A stretch of DNA of 43,768 bases from Myxococcota bacterium (GCA_030065855.1 JASJCT010000066.1:1-43768), one strand, 5' to 3'; positions 8,648 to 17,447 are shown, numbered from the stretch's first letter. The notes: a model not told the origin generated them from the sequence alone. Translations and numbers: made by a program.

Positions 8648-9277
8648 CTAAATGGGAATGTCGATCCCTTCGAGAGGAAGCGGTGGTTTCTGTTCAGATC
8701 GTTCCCATGGGCGCCGATGGGAACGGCCAGTAGTGATAATCCACGATCCCACCTTTCCCGGAACTGTGATCTGTCCGATTTCCGCAAAGCCAGCAGCCAT
8801 GACATGCCCGCTGAAATCGCTTGCGCGGCACCCCGGGCCAAGCTGGCTTCTGCGGCGCGCAAAAGCGCGCCCGAGGGCACCGAGTCGCGTTCCCAAGAGT
8901 GGATGGGGCCAGACCATGAGACCGCCCTCGACGAGCAATTCCCGCAATTTGCCTAGGGCCAGCAGCGGATCTTTACCGAGGCGGAGCTTGTGTGAGAGGA
9001 CAATGGCATCCAATCGCTGTTCCTTGATGGGGAGGGGATCGAACGGGGTTTCTATTAGGAGCTGTTTCCCCGCATCACTGAGATCTGTTTTTTTATAGAG
9101 TTTATAAAGGAGGCGGAAGCTATCACTCAGAACAATCGTGATATGGCCCTTGGCTGCGAGATGCAATGGTATCTTTGACGAGGTGGTGTAAAGAAAGCCA
9201 ACGGACATACTTTTACGTTGGCTTTTTTTTGCCTGCTCGAGCGTTCGGATGACAGCCGTTTCTGTTTTTTGATTCAT
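8648..9277 (-). CDS. degenerate SAM methyltransferase-like protein
   Basis: 209 residues. The central part (QRLDAIVLSHKLRLGKDPLLALGKLRELLVEGGLMVWPHP) matches the region of class I methyltransferases after the SAM site, and the C-terminal MAAGFAEIGQITV is typical of small methyltransferase folds. The expected glycine-rich SAM motif (E/DxGxGxG) is not visible; in its place is MSVGFLYTTSSKIPLHLAA. The protein is therefore either a methyltransferase with an unusual SAM loop or a non-catalytic relative. It is the last gene of the phoH operon, 32 bp after the CorC-type gene. Role unknown. Confidence 0.5.
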   Translation of the reverse strand: MNQKTETAVIRTLEQAKKSQRKSMSVGFLYTTSSKIPLHLAAKGHITIVLSDSFRLLYKLYKKTDLSDAGKQLLIETPFDPLPIKEQRLDAIVLSHKLRLGKDPLLALGKLRELLVEGGLMVWPHPLLGTRLGALGRAFARRRSQLGPGCRASDFSGHVMAAGFAEIGQITVPGKVGSWIITTGRSHRRPWERSEQKPPLPLEGIDIPI

Positions 9278-9309
9278 TTTATCATCGACCGCACATGACC
9301 CCTGTTTGA

Positions 9310-10617
9310 TTACGCATGGGTCGCGTCCTCAGGGGCGGCCGCTTCGGGGACCCGCTTGATTTCCAACCGTTCCACATGACGCGCATCAGATACGAGCACC
9401 TTTGTCTGGACATTGCCCAGGGCAATAACCGTCCCGACAATCGGGATACGGCCGTGCTCGGCAATGACGAACCCACCGACCGACTCGTAGTCACTCGAAT
9501 TCGGGATCTCTATGCCTGTCGCGTCTTTGAAGTCGTTTATCGATACGTGTGCGTCGACAATCCACGTATCAGTATCAATTTGATGAATCGGCGCCTTTTC
9601 CGGGTCGAATTCGTCGCGAATCTCACCGACCAGCTCCTCGATGATATCTTCTAGCGTGATCAAGCCCGAGGTCCCGCCGAACTCGTCCACCACAATCGCC
9701 ATGTGCTTTCCCCGCTTTCGCATCTGGGCCAGCAAGGTACTGATTTTTTGTGTTTCCGGGGCAAACATGGGAGGGGTCCGAATGACGCTTTCAATATTGG
9801 AAACCGACTGGTCAGTACGGCTGGGAAGGCGCCTGAATAGGTCTTTGGCGTGCAAGAGGCCAACGATGTGATCTAGGTTTTCACGATAGACGGGAATTCT
9901 CGAGTGGCCGCTCTCTATCACCGCGTCCACCGATGCTTCAATGGATGTGGTCACCTCCAGGCCGAAGATTTCTGTTCTGGGAATCATGACCTCTTTTACG
10001 GCGATTTCAGAAAACTCCACGGCTGAAACCAGGAGGTCGCCTTGGGCCTCTTCTTCGAAAACATCTTGGTCGTGCCCCAATCGGATTTGGTACTCGATTT
10101 CATCTTCGGTAATCGACAATTCATCGGTTAGGCGGCCGGATCGCCGCAAAATGAGATCCGGAATTCGGGTCAGCGGCGCTGCTACGATCCAGAGGAGCTT
10201 GTCTATAATCCAAACGAGCCTTAAAATAGGCACGGCCACTTGCTGTGCGTAGTGAAGCGCAAGGCTCTTCGGGGTGATCTCGGCGAAAACAAGGATAATG
10301 ATGGTAAGACCAAAGACCGACAGGGCTTCGGCATAGTTGGGCAAAAAGTGGAGTGCTGCCCGATAGGCCAACACGGAGCATAGAATATTGACGAGGTTGT
10401 TCCCGACGAGCAGGACTGCCAGGATCCTCTTTTTTGTCTCCAACCAAAAGGTCAGGATGCCGTATCGACTCGGGTCTGAATCTATGAGCTGGCGCGCCCG
10501 GGTTTCTGGCAGATGGGTCAGCGCTGTTTCAGCACCGGAAAAAAAAGCACTCCCGAACAAGCAGGCCACAATGCCGATGATTTCCGATAGGGGAAAGTGA
10601 GTTAAAGATCCGTTCAT
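9310..10617 (-). CDS. CorC/HlyC-family (DUF21-CBS) membrane protein
   Basis: 435 residues in the standard order of this family: a DUF21 (CNNM) membrane domain at about residues 8-190 with FSGAETALTHL, a CBS pair at about 205-335 (SRIPVYRENLDHIVGLLHAKDL and MAIVVDEFGGTSGLITLEDIIEELVGEI), and a small CorC_HlyC domain at about 345-425 (VDAHVSINDF, ESVGGFVIAEHGRIP). Family members are linked to Mg2+/Co2+ efflux or ion homeostasis. The gene starts 6 bp after the four-GAF gene stops, so co-transcription is very likely. In many bacteria a shorter, soluble relative (CorC/YbeX) sits in the phoH-ybeY operon; this copy keeps the membrane domain. Confidence 0.9.
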   Translation of the reverse strand: MNGSLTHFPLSEIIGIVACLFGSAFFSGAETALTHLPETRARQLIDSDPSRYGILTFWLETKKRILAVLLVGNNLVNILCSVLAYRAALHFLPNYAEALSVFGLTIIILVFAEITPKSLALHYAQQVAVPILRLVWIIDKLLWIVAAPLTRIPDLILRRSGRLTDELSITEDEIEYQIRLGHDQDVFEEEAQGDLLVSAVEFSEIAVKEVMIPRTEIFGLEVTTSIEASVDAVIESGHSRIPVYRENLDHIVGLLHAKDLFRRLPSRTDQSVSNIESVIRTPPMFAPETQKISTLLAQMRKRGKHMAIVVDEFGGTSGLITLEDIIEELVGEIRDEFDPEKAPIHQIDTDTWIVDAHVSINDFKDATGIEIPNSSDYESVGGFVIAEHGRIPIVGTVIALGNVQTKVLVSDARHVERLEIKRVPEAAAPEDATHA

Positions 10618-10623
10618 CGCCAG

Positions 10624-12663
10624 TTATCCCTGTTCTTTTTTTTGTAACCGGGTGGCGAGATCGGCGCTGTAGATGGCAGTGGCAGCCTGGGCGGCAAAGC
10701 ATGCAAACAGATCGAGATCATCCTCGGTAAACGCACCTTCTTCAGGACTTTCCGCATCTAGGACACCAATGACGTCCCCAAACACGCGCAACGGCACTGC
10801 CATCTCTGACCGGCCGCCTGAAACACCGGCGATATATCGAGGATCTTTGGATACATCGGCCGCCAGCGTGGGCACGCCGGTGGCCGCCACATATCCAGTA
10901 ATACCTTCTCCAATGGGTATTTCGGGCGGTGCGCTGTCGTCGTAACCAATGGCTGCCTCGAGCAACAAGACCTGCTGTTTTGCGTCCAACAGGAGCAATG
11001 CGCAGTGGGAGAGATCAAACGCCTCTGCGCAAAGGCGAAGGAGCTCGTCGAGCAGCTCTTTGAGCTTCAGTCGTCGCGTGAGGGATCGCATGACGCGGCT
11101 TAAAAGATCCAGCCTGCGGGTGCGATCATCCAACGCCTGCAAATGCCGTTCTTTTTGCTGTCTCAGGTTTAGCGCCGTGTACGCACTCGAGACCTGACTT
11201 GCAAACACCGTGAGTAGAGCGCTGTCGCTGGGTGTAAAGGGGGCGTGGTCACCGAGAATATGAAGCACACCGATTATCTCTCGCTCATCCCAAATGGGAA
11301 CGGCCATTTCCGGCTGCTGCTGTTCTTGGCCGCCAGCGTCATCGCCTTGAGCCGGGGCAGTGTTCACCAGGGCGATGTCACACTGTTTTGCGGCCTTTCC
11401 CGGAGTGCCTTCTCCAATGCTGATCCGCTTACCAACCTCAAATGGGACTTCCCCGTGAATGCGATGGGCCACAAGCACCCCGTTCGCAGGCTCGGTATAC
11501 CACATGGCCGAGCGCTGCCATCCGAGGATTTCGCCCGCCAGATCGAGGCTCTTCTCACATAGATCGTCTGGGTCAGCGATGGCATTGAGGGTTTGATTGA
11601 CCGTGCTGAGGAGCTTTGCCTCGAGTGCCATCCGATGCCGCAGGCGGCGTTCCGCTTCGAGGGATTCCTGGCTCTGTGCGGCATAAATGGCAGTGGCGGT
11701 ATATGAGGCTACAATGCTCAGCAGGCGGATATCTTCGGCATCAAATGCATTCATCACGTGGCTTTCGACATCGATGACGCCGCACACCTCGTTATTATTG
11801 TGCAAGATTGGTACGACGAGTTCGGATCGCCCCCTGGGAATGCCCTTGACATACCTCGGATCTGTGGTGACATCCGGGATATTCACGGGTTCGCCATGGC
11901 GCACGGCATAGCCAGTGGCGCCTTTTGAAACTGGGACGCGCAACCCTTCCACATCCCCATACCCATGTGCTGAAATCACCTCCAGCTCTTCCAGCTCCTT
12001 GTCGTACAGCAGGACTGCCGTTCTTGCATATCTTAGGCCCGTTGCGACCATATCGACAACTTTTTGAATGGCCGTCTTGATGGTGGGTCCTTCGGCGATG
12101 GTTTTACCGACTTGGTGGATGATTTTGTGTCTGTCGGAACGCGCCTTGAGCTCAATAATGCGCGCGCGCTGCTGGGTTGTCGCTCGAATGGTGGCCACCT
12201 GGAGAGCGATCTTTGAAGAGAGGATGCGAAGGAGGACGAGGTCATGTACCTCACAGGCATTGGGCGCAGTGTATTGTACATCGAGCACGCCGATGATCCC
12301 ATCCCGCCAGAAAATGGGTGCTGCCATTCGCGACTGGGTACCTGGAAACGCGTCAAAATGTCTGGCATCAGCGCTGACTACTGGGATGCATAGCGCCTTT
12401 CCATGGGCCACAATCCATTGTGCCAGGTCTGTTGAGATTTCCCCTGGCTCCAATTTCGTAGGGGTGTCCGAGGTACCCCGAACCTCGAGGCCCATTGCTG
12501 GGCCTTCTTCCCATTTAAAAAGCCCGAGGGCAAACGCGGATGCCTCAAAGACATTGAAAATAACGGACTTCAGCGTCTCGGCCAGCCTGTCCAGGGAGGT
12601 GGCCTGGTTCAAACTCGGGCACGCGTCTGCCAGTTGTTTCGCCGCTGCTAAAAATTCGGACAC
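10624..12663 (-). CDS. four tandem GAF domains, no output domain
   Basis: 679 residues made almost wholly of four GAF sensor domains, at about 15-165, 180-335, 350-505 and 520-670, joined by short helical linkers. Each has the GAF signature: an ExxTGYxxxxG-like loop (KGATGYAVRHGEPVNIPDV; GEGITGYVAATGVPTLAADV), a PRY motif (domains 2 and 4: DPRYVKG, DPRYIAG) and a final V.GVLD/IDVES strand. No kinase, cyclase, HD, HTH or PP2C domain follows, so it must act through a partner. The partner is plausibly the GAF/HD-GYP protein encoded 107 bp upstream. GAF domains bind cyclic nucleotides, haem or small metabolites, and the ligand here is unknown. The start codon is GTG, preceded by GAGG at about 9 nt. 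Cytoplasmic. Confidence 0.85.
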   Translation of the reverse strand: MSEFLAAAKQLADACPSLNQATSLDRLAETLKSVIFNVFEASAFALGLFKWEEGPAMGLEVRGTSDTPTKLEPGEISTDLAQWIVAHGKALCIPVVSADARHFDAFPGTQSRMAAPIFWRDGIIGVLDVQYTAPNACEVHDLVLLRILSSKIALQVATIRATTQQRARIIELKARSDRHKIIHQVGKTIAEGPTIKTAIQKVVDMVATGLRYARTAVLLYDKELEELEVISAHGYGDVEGLRVPVSKGATGYAVRHGEPVNIPDVTTDPRYVKGIPRGRSELVVPILHNNNEVCGVIDVESHVMNAFDAEDIRLLSIVASYTATAIYAAQSQESLEAERRLRHRMALEAKLLSTVNQTLNAIADPDDLCEKSLDLAGEILGWQRSAMWYTEPANGVLVAHRIHGEVPFEVGKRISIGEGTPGKAAKQCDIALVNTAPAQGDDAGGQEQQQPEMAVPIWDEREIIGVLHILGDHAPFTPSDSALLTVFASQVSSAYTALNLRQQKERHLQALDDRTRRLDLLSRVMRSLTRRLKLKELLDELLRLCAEAFDLSHCALLLLDAKQQVLLLEAAIGYDDSAPPEIPIGEGITGYVAATGVPTLAADVSKDPRYIAGVSGGRSEMAVPLRVFGDVIGVLDAESPEEGAFTEDDLDLFACFAAQAATAIYSADLATRLQKKEQG

Positions 12664-12770
12664 AGCCTTTTACCTCGCCGCCTGCGCCAATTTTAGAGCT
12701 GCTTTGTACGGGTCCATCACTCACCCAATCCCAAAGCCGTTGGCGCTTTGAGAAAAAGACAGGCCGCAGC

Positions 12771-14654
12771 TTAGCGGACTTCAAGAATGCGGTAAACCTC
12801 GGATTCCTTGAAGAGTCGCACCAGCTCTTGATCGATGTGTTTATCCTTTGCTTCAAGTCCCAGTATATCGAGGGCACGCGCCACAGGCACGGCTTTCTTG
12901 TAAGGTCTGTCCGAGGCGGTGAGCGCGTCGAAAATATCGGCGACAGCCATCATTTTAGCGGGTATGGGAATTGCGTTGCCTTTTATTCCTTTGGGATATC
13001 CGGATCCGTCGAGCTTTTCGTGGTGTGCCCCGGCATACTCTGGAATGGATCGCATGGCCTTGCTCCACGGGATCTGTGTGAGAAAGGAAATGGTATGGGC
13101 AGCATGAGACCGGATCTCACTCAACTCCTCGCTGGTTAGGCTCCCTCTGGCAATTTGAAGCGATGTCACTTCGTCGCTCGTTAAGAACCCCTGGCGCTGC
13201 CCACCGATATCAAAGTAGCTGCGCTTGGCGATCTCTTTGATTCTCTCAAAATCCGCGTCTGGGAGCACTGTGGGTTCATTGGCCGAACGAATAATGCGCC
13301 AGCAGTCCTCGATTTCGGTCACTGCGCGCTCACACGCCTGGTCTAGGATGTCGAGCTCCTCCTTTGGTGCCCCCTCTTCGATCATCATTAGGCGCCGGTG
13401 CAGGTGATCATTTTCGATAGATCGGCGTATGAAATCAAAGCGAGATCGGATCATCTTAAGCGTGGGCGCATACAGCTTCTTGGCCTTGACAAGGACTTCT
13501 TCGCGCACACCGATCTTGCCGAAATCGTGAAGCATCGCAGCGGTTTCGATCTCTTTCAGCTCAGCGTTGGTGAATCGGGTCTCAGCATAAGGACCGTTAG
13601 CCGTATCCATTACGACTTCAGCCAATCGACGCGTGAGTCTTGCAACCCGGAAGGAGTGGCCCGAGGTTGTCGGATCCCGTTGCTCGATGGCGTGCACGGA
13701 CGCACGGATGAAGCCATCGAAGATGCGCTGAATCTCCTCGTATAAAAATGCCGTCTCAATGGCGATACCGGCTTGGGAGGCCAGGGTTTCGACCAGGGCT
13801 TGACACGCCGCATCCATGGGCACCACTTCCCGATCAAAATCCGCTAATTGGCGCAGCTGAACCCCTGAGGTTTTCTTTTTGTTGATCAGCTGCACGACCC
13901 CAAGTACTTCGCCGACTTGATTGATCATCGGCACGGCCAGGACAGAGCGGGTGTGGTACCCGGTGCGTGCGTCGGATCTGGGATCGTATTTATAAGGTGT
14001 ATCCTCGGGAATCGCCCGCACGTCACCGATGTTGATGGTCTCTTTTTTTAAGATGGCCGCTCCGGCAATAGAGCTCATATCCACGGGCATGGTGAATTCA
14101 CTCGATTCATAGGAGAGGCTGTCGTTCTGAGAGAGTTTGAACTTAAGGGTCTGGGAGTTGGGATCGTCCCGGTCCCCTTCGACCACGTAAATGCTACCCG
14201 CGTCTGCGCCGGCTAAGAATCTTGCTTTTTTCAGAATCAACGCGAGGAGCTGATCCACATCTCGAACCGCGCTCAAGCTCTTGCCGGTTTCGATGAGTTG
14301 CGCCACCTCCCATTCACGGCGCTTGAGGCCTTTTTGTTGGTCCGATGCAATCCTGCGCAATTCAAAGAGCTCCAGAGCGACCGAGACAATTCGGGCCACA
14401 CGGGCGTTGCCAGCCGATGCATCGACGACGTCCGTGAACGCATCGTTAGGCACCTCATCCCCAGGTGTGCCGACGAGGATCACCGGGATCTGCCTATCAG
14501 CTATGTTCAAGGTGGGTTCTGTTGTAAATAAAGCGATCTGTCCGCTGTCTCCGATGACCCTTGCAGATGTCTTTGAATGATGTTCAATGCGAACATCTGC
14601 GCCGACCAGTCGCTGTGCTAACCACTCCACGAGATCAATTTGATTCGTCATCAT
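12771..14654 (-). CDS. GAF/HD-GYP cyclic-di-GMP phosphodiesterase
   Basis: 627 residues. About 1-110 is an unrecognised N-terminal region, 115-305 a GAF domain, and 315-620 an HD-GYP domain. The catalytic signature is complete: His333 (SGHS), His376-Asp377 (LHDFGKIG), His517, the HHE triplet at 544-546, DGSGYPKG (549-556) and Asp573. HD-GYP enzymes hydrolyse cyclic di-GMP or related cyclic dinucleotides at a bi- or trinuclear metal centre, so loss of activity is not indicated. An extra insert of about 100 residues (400-500) separates the two halves. It is soluble, unlike the 7TM-HD (PgpH) protein often found next to phoH. Its ATG overlaps the phoH stop (TAATG). Predicted role: lowering a cyclic dinucleotide in response to whatever the GAF domain senses. 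Confidence 0.9.
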   Translation of the reverse strand: MMTNQIDLVEWLAQRLVGADVRIEHHSKTSARVIGDSGQIALFTTEPTLNIADRQIPVILVGTPGDEVPNDAFTDVVDASAGNARVARIVSVALELFELRRIASDQQKGLKRREWEVAQLIETGKSLSAVRDVDQLLALILKKARFLAGADAGSIYVVEGDRDDPNSQTLKFKLSQNDSLSYESSEFTMPVDMSSIAGAAILKKETINIGDVRAIPEDTPYKYDPRSDARTGYHTRSVLAVPMINQVGEVLGVVQLINKKKTSGVQLRQLADFDREVVPMDAACQALVETLASQAGIAIETAFLYEEIQRIFDGFIRASVHAIEQRDPTTSGHSFRVARLTRRLAEVVMDTANGPYAETRFTNAELKEIETAAMLHDFGKIGVREEVLVKAKKLYAPTLKMIRSRFDFIRRSIENDHLHRRLMMIEEGAPKEELDILDQACERAVTEIEDCWRIIRSANEPTVLPDADFERIKEIAKRSYFDIGGQRQGFLTSDEVTSLQIARGSLTSEELSEIRSHAAHTISFLTQIPWSKAMRSIPEYAGAHHEKLDGSGYPKGIKGNAIPIPAKMMAVADIFDALTASDRPYKKAVPVARALDILGLEAKDKHIDQELVRLFKESEVYRILEVR

Positions 14655-15658
14655 TACTCGCTTTCCCCGCGGCCGCGCGATTGAGGGTCGCGCTTATCAT
14701 AGGCTCTGATGATCTCTTGTACCAAGGGATGCCGTACAACATCCATTTCAGTGAAGTAGGTGAACGAAATGCCCTTAATGCCGCTAAGCACGCGCTTGGC
14801 GTCCACCAGCCCGGAAACCGCATTGCCGGGTAGGTCTATTTGGCTGATATCCCCTGTTACAACGGCCTTGGAAGAGTATCCCAGTCGGGTGAGGAACATC
14901 TTCATTTGCTCAGGTGTGGTATTCTGAGCCTCATCGAGGATGACAAAGGAATCGTTGAGCGTGCGGCCGCGCATAAAAGCGAGGGGGGCGATTTCGATTT
15001 GATCCTGTCCGATCAGGGACCGGGTTTTTTCAGATCCCAGCATATCATCGAGGGCGTCGTACAGGGGTCTTAGGTAGGGGTTTATCTTTTCCACCAAGTC
15101 CCCTGGCAGAAACCCGAGGCGCTCTCCGGCCTCGACCGCAGGGCGGGCCAACACGATGCGTCGAAAATGCCGCTGCATCAATTCTGATACGGCAACCGCC
15201 ACTGCCAGGTAGGTCTTGCCGGTGCCTGCAGGACCGATGGAGAACGTCAAATCGCTCGTACGCAGGGCTTCGACGTACTTCTTTTGGGTAAGCCCCTTGG
15301 GCGTGATCAGGCGCTTACGGGCCGTTATGTAAATGATATCGTTAAAGATAGGATCCAATTCTGCCTTTGGATCATCGCTCAAGATACGAGATCCTCGGAC
15401 CAAATCCACCTCACTGAAATTACGCCCGTTTTTGGCGGCACGGACGAGTTGATCGATGAGGCGCAATCCAGCAGATACCGCTTCTTCACGCCCTTTAATG
15501 TAAACGCTCAGACCCCGTTGCCCCATAGTGACATCGAGCTCCCGTTGAAGCACGGCGATATTTTCACACCCAGGACCCAGAACCTTCAGCATGACCTCTT
15601 GGTCTTTAAACCGGTATTCATCACTCGTAGTGGATGGCCTGTCTGTCATCTCAGTCAT
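14654..15658 (-). CDS. phoH: PhoH-family P-loop ATPase
   Basis: 334 residues. N-terminal about 20-120 is the KH-like region of PhoH/YbeZ proteins (VYIKGREEAVSAGLRLIDQ). The ATPase domain has Walker A GPAGTGKT (142-149), ARPAVEAGERLGFLPGD and Walker B FVILDEAQN (about 238-246), followed by TGDISQIDLP, all hallmarks of the family. PhoH proteins are RNA helicase-like ATPases that work with the YbeY endoribonuclease; ybeY is not in this operon. First gene of a five-gene minus-strand operon. GAGGAGG lies about 15 nt before the first ATG, somewhat far; a second ATG is three codons later. C-terminus ends KRDPQSRGRGESE. Confidence 0.93.
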   Translation of the reverse strand: MTEMTDRPSTTSDEYRFKDQEVMLKVLGPGCENIAVLQRELDVTMGQRGLSVYIKGREEAVSAGLRLIDQLVRAAKNGRNFSEVDLVRGSRILSDDPKAELDPIFNDIIYITARKRLITPKGLTQKKYVEALRTSDLTFSIGPAGTGKTYLAVAVAVSELMQRHFRRIVLARPAVEAGERLGFLPGDLVEKINPYLRPLYDALDDMLGSEKTRSLIGQDQIEIAPLAFMRGRTLNDSFVILDEAQNTTPEQMKMFLTRLGYSSKAVVTGDISQIDLPGNAVSGLVDAKRVLSGIKGISFTYFTEMDVVRHPLVQEIIRAYDKRDPQSRGRGESE

Positions 15659-15754
15659 TCCGATATTATACGAACCTCCTCAAAACAGCATCCGGGTATT
15701 TTATCTTATTTATTGCTATTTCACTGTGCTGTTCGATTGTAAGTAACTCAGGCC

Positions 15755-15785
15755 CAAGGGCGTGTCCAGTCAATCCGCGCCCTTG
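15755..15785. other. inverted repeat in the phoH upstream region
   Basis: CAAGGGCG (15755-15762) and CGCCCTTG (15778-15785) form an 8-bp stem with a 15-nt loop, between the end of the microprotein gene and the start of the phoH operon. It could stop transcription from the microprotein gene or act as an operator. No T run supports a standard terminator on the minus strand. Confidence 0.35.
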
Positions 15786-15837
15786 TTAATTTGTATTGGT
15801 GTCATATGTGGAATATATTGGATGAGAGTCGATTGCA

Positions 15838-16071
15838 CTAAGCGATGATGTCGATGAGGTGTCTCAGAGCTTCGTCTTCTGATTTAATGACGGCAATGTT
15901 CGCGCGCGTCGCCGCGCCTGCTTCGATGCGCAGGGCTGTTTCTGCCGCAATATCGGTTTGAGGTACACCGTCTTTGTGCGGCCCGCTTATTTTAGCCACG
16001 CGGGCAGCAGAATCGCGCAACTTTGCAAACTGTGTCTCGATGGCCTGGGTTGCAATGCTGAATACGCGCAC
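15838..16071 (-). CDS. FlgC-like microprotein (flagellar rod C-terminal motif)
   Basis: 77 residues. The start is GTG with an excellent Shine-Dalgarno (ATCGGAGG, 6 nt spacing). The C-terminal half, TDIAAETALRIEAGAATRANIAVIKSEDEALRHLIDI, matches the conserved end of axial flagellar proteins (E.....I.A..A..AN..VI...DE.L..L.DI). The N-terminal AIETQFAKLRDSAARVAKI matches their first helix (the 'A...L..SA.NIAN' pattern). The middle is absent, so it is a minimal coiled-coil protein of the kind sometimes annotated as 'flagellar basal body rod C-terminal domain protein'. No other flagellar gene is in the window. It is divergent from the CgeB-like glycosyltransferase. Role unknown: an orphan rod-type adaptor, or a protein that only shares the helical motif. 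Confidence 0.6.
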   Translation of the reverse strand: MRVFSIATQAIETQFAKLRDSAARVAKISGPHKDGVPQTDIAAETALRIEAGAATRANIAVIKSEDEALRHLIDIIA

Positions 16072-16171
16072 GTGCGTCCTCCGATCCTTCTAAAAGTATA
16101 TCGGCGGTATGTCGACGACCTTGAGGAGATGGAGGAAAGATGTATCTTTTTTTTAAAGGTCGAAAATAAAC

Positions 16172-17365
16172 ATGCGCGATGAGCGACTCATAGCTGCCTT
16201 GGGGTACAGGAAATTCAGGGGGCCCACACGGGTGCTCGTGCTCGATACGGGCTATCTCATGGTTGAAGATGTTATCGACGCGGCAACCGATCTGGGTTGG
16301 CACGTGGCAACCATTCAAACCCAGAAAGAGGGCATGGCCCAGGGCAGCTTTATCTCCCAGCTGCTCCGCGCCTTGATTGCCGAGCGCCCGGATTTCATAT
16401 TCACGATCAACCACCTTGGATTTGACGAAAAGGGGGTCCTGGCGGGGTTGCTCAATCGCTATCAAATCCGCATTGCATCGTGGTTTGTCGATCATCCACT
16501 GCCGATTCTCGGCGGGGCGATGGGAAATGCGACGCCCAACACGCAGGTGTTTTGCTTTGAGAAAACAGCGCTCCGCTGGCTCAAGACACAGGGGTACGAA
16601 GACCCGGTGTACCTGCCGACCGGCTATAATCAGCGCCACTTTCATCCAGACCGGGTGAATGGGGACCGGGCCGCCGCCCTTGGGGGTCCCCTGACCTTTG
16701 TGGGCAACTCCTGGTGGAGTAAAGCCAGGGAATCCCCTGATCAGCAGTCAAAACGAGCGGCGCAAGATATTTTGCAGCAGATCCAGGTGAATCGCAACGC
16801 CCTTGCCCAAGGATTTGCCGAGGCGCTCGATGCAGTGAAACTGGATATTCCTGAACCGCGCGCGCGGTACACTGCCACCCAGATCGCCCTGGCTGAAGCA
16901 TCGATGGAGACCCGGCGACAGTTTGCCGCAGCCCTAAGACCCTTCGGCCTGACCATCTACGGGGATGTGCATTGGGACCACCTCGTGCCCGGCATCGATC
17001 GCCGACCCGGCCTGATCGCAGCTGGCGATGTACCGGCGCTCTTTGCCGGTAGCAGCTTAAGCGCCAACGTGAGTGCCGAGCAGATGCCCACTGCGGTAAA
17101 CCAGCGGGTCTGGGAGGTCCCCGCAGTGGGTGGCTGTCTGCTGACAGACGCCCAGGAAGACGCCCAAGTGTATTTTGTGGATGGTGAGGACATTGTGCTT
17201 TATCAGAGTTTTGAAGAAGCAGCTGACAAAGCAGCCTTTTATCTAAGGCATCCTGAAAAGCGCCGCGCCATATCAGAACGATCATTTCAAAAGGTCAGCG
17301 CTGCCCACCGGCTCACCCATCGCCTTGAACAAATGGAAAAGACGCTGAAAAGCCGGGTACTATAA
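16172..17365 (+). CDS. CgeB-like glycosyltransferase
   Basis: 397 residues resembling the CgeB/DUF3880 group of GT1-type glycosyltransferases. The N-terminal domain has LVLDTGYLMVEDVIDAATDLGW and the characteristic FIFTINHLGFDEKGVLAGLL, and DHPLPILGG in place of a usual donor-side loop. The C-terminal domain has SLSANVSAEQMPTAVNQRVWEVPAVGGCLLTDAQED, typical of the family's nucleotide-sugar end (N.R.FE..A.G...LTD), and ends DIVLYQSFEEAADKAAFYLRHPEKR. It probably adds a sugar to a protein or surface polymer. No strong ribosome site precedes the ATG; AAAGGT is 13 nt away. The last 71 bases have a second, diverged copy at 20161-20231, evidence for a former paralogue. Right after the stop, a good ribosome site (AAGGAG) precedes a four-codon ORF (MSDN) at 17386. 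Confidence 0.8.
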   Translation: MRDERLIAALGYRKFRGPTRVLVLDTGYLMVEDVIDAATDLGWHVATIQTQKEGMAQGSFISQLLRALIAERPDFIFTINHLGFDEKGVLAGLLNRYQIRIASWFVDHPLPILGGAMGNATPNTQVFCFEKTALRWLKTQGYEDPVYLPTGYNQRHFHPDRVNGDRAAALGGPLTFVGNSWWSKARESPDQQSKRAAQDILQQIQVNRNALAQGFAEALDAVKLDIPEPRARYTATQIALAEASMETRRQFAAALRPFGLTIYGDVHWDHLVPGIDRRPGLIAAGDVPALFAGSSLSANVSAEQMPTAVNQRVWEVPAVGGCLLTDAQEDAQVYFVDGEDIVLYQSFEEAADKAAFYLRHPEKRRAISERSFQKVSAAHRLTHRLEQMEKTLKSRVL

Positions 17366-17404
17366 AGAATCTCGCTGAAGGAGTCATGAGCGATAACTAG
17401 ATTT

Positions 17405-17422
17405 ACTTGAAACGTTTCAAGT
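17405..17422. promoter_or_regulatory. perfect 18-bp palindrome, LacI-type operator
   Basis: ACTTGAAACGTTTCAAGT is fully symmetric around a central CG, as in operators of LacI/GalR-family repressors. It ends 25 bp before the start of the membrane-protein gene at 17448, so a bound repressor would block its promoter or transcript start. No LacI-family gene is in the window. Confidence 0.6.
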
Positions 17423-17447
17423 CCCAAGGAAGAGGAAACCAGGCTTC

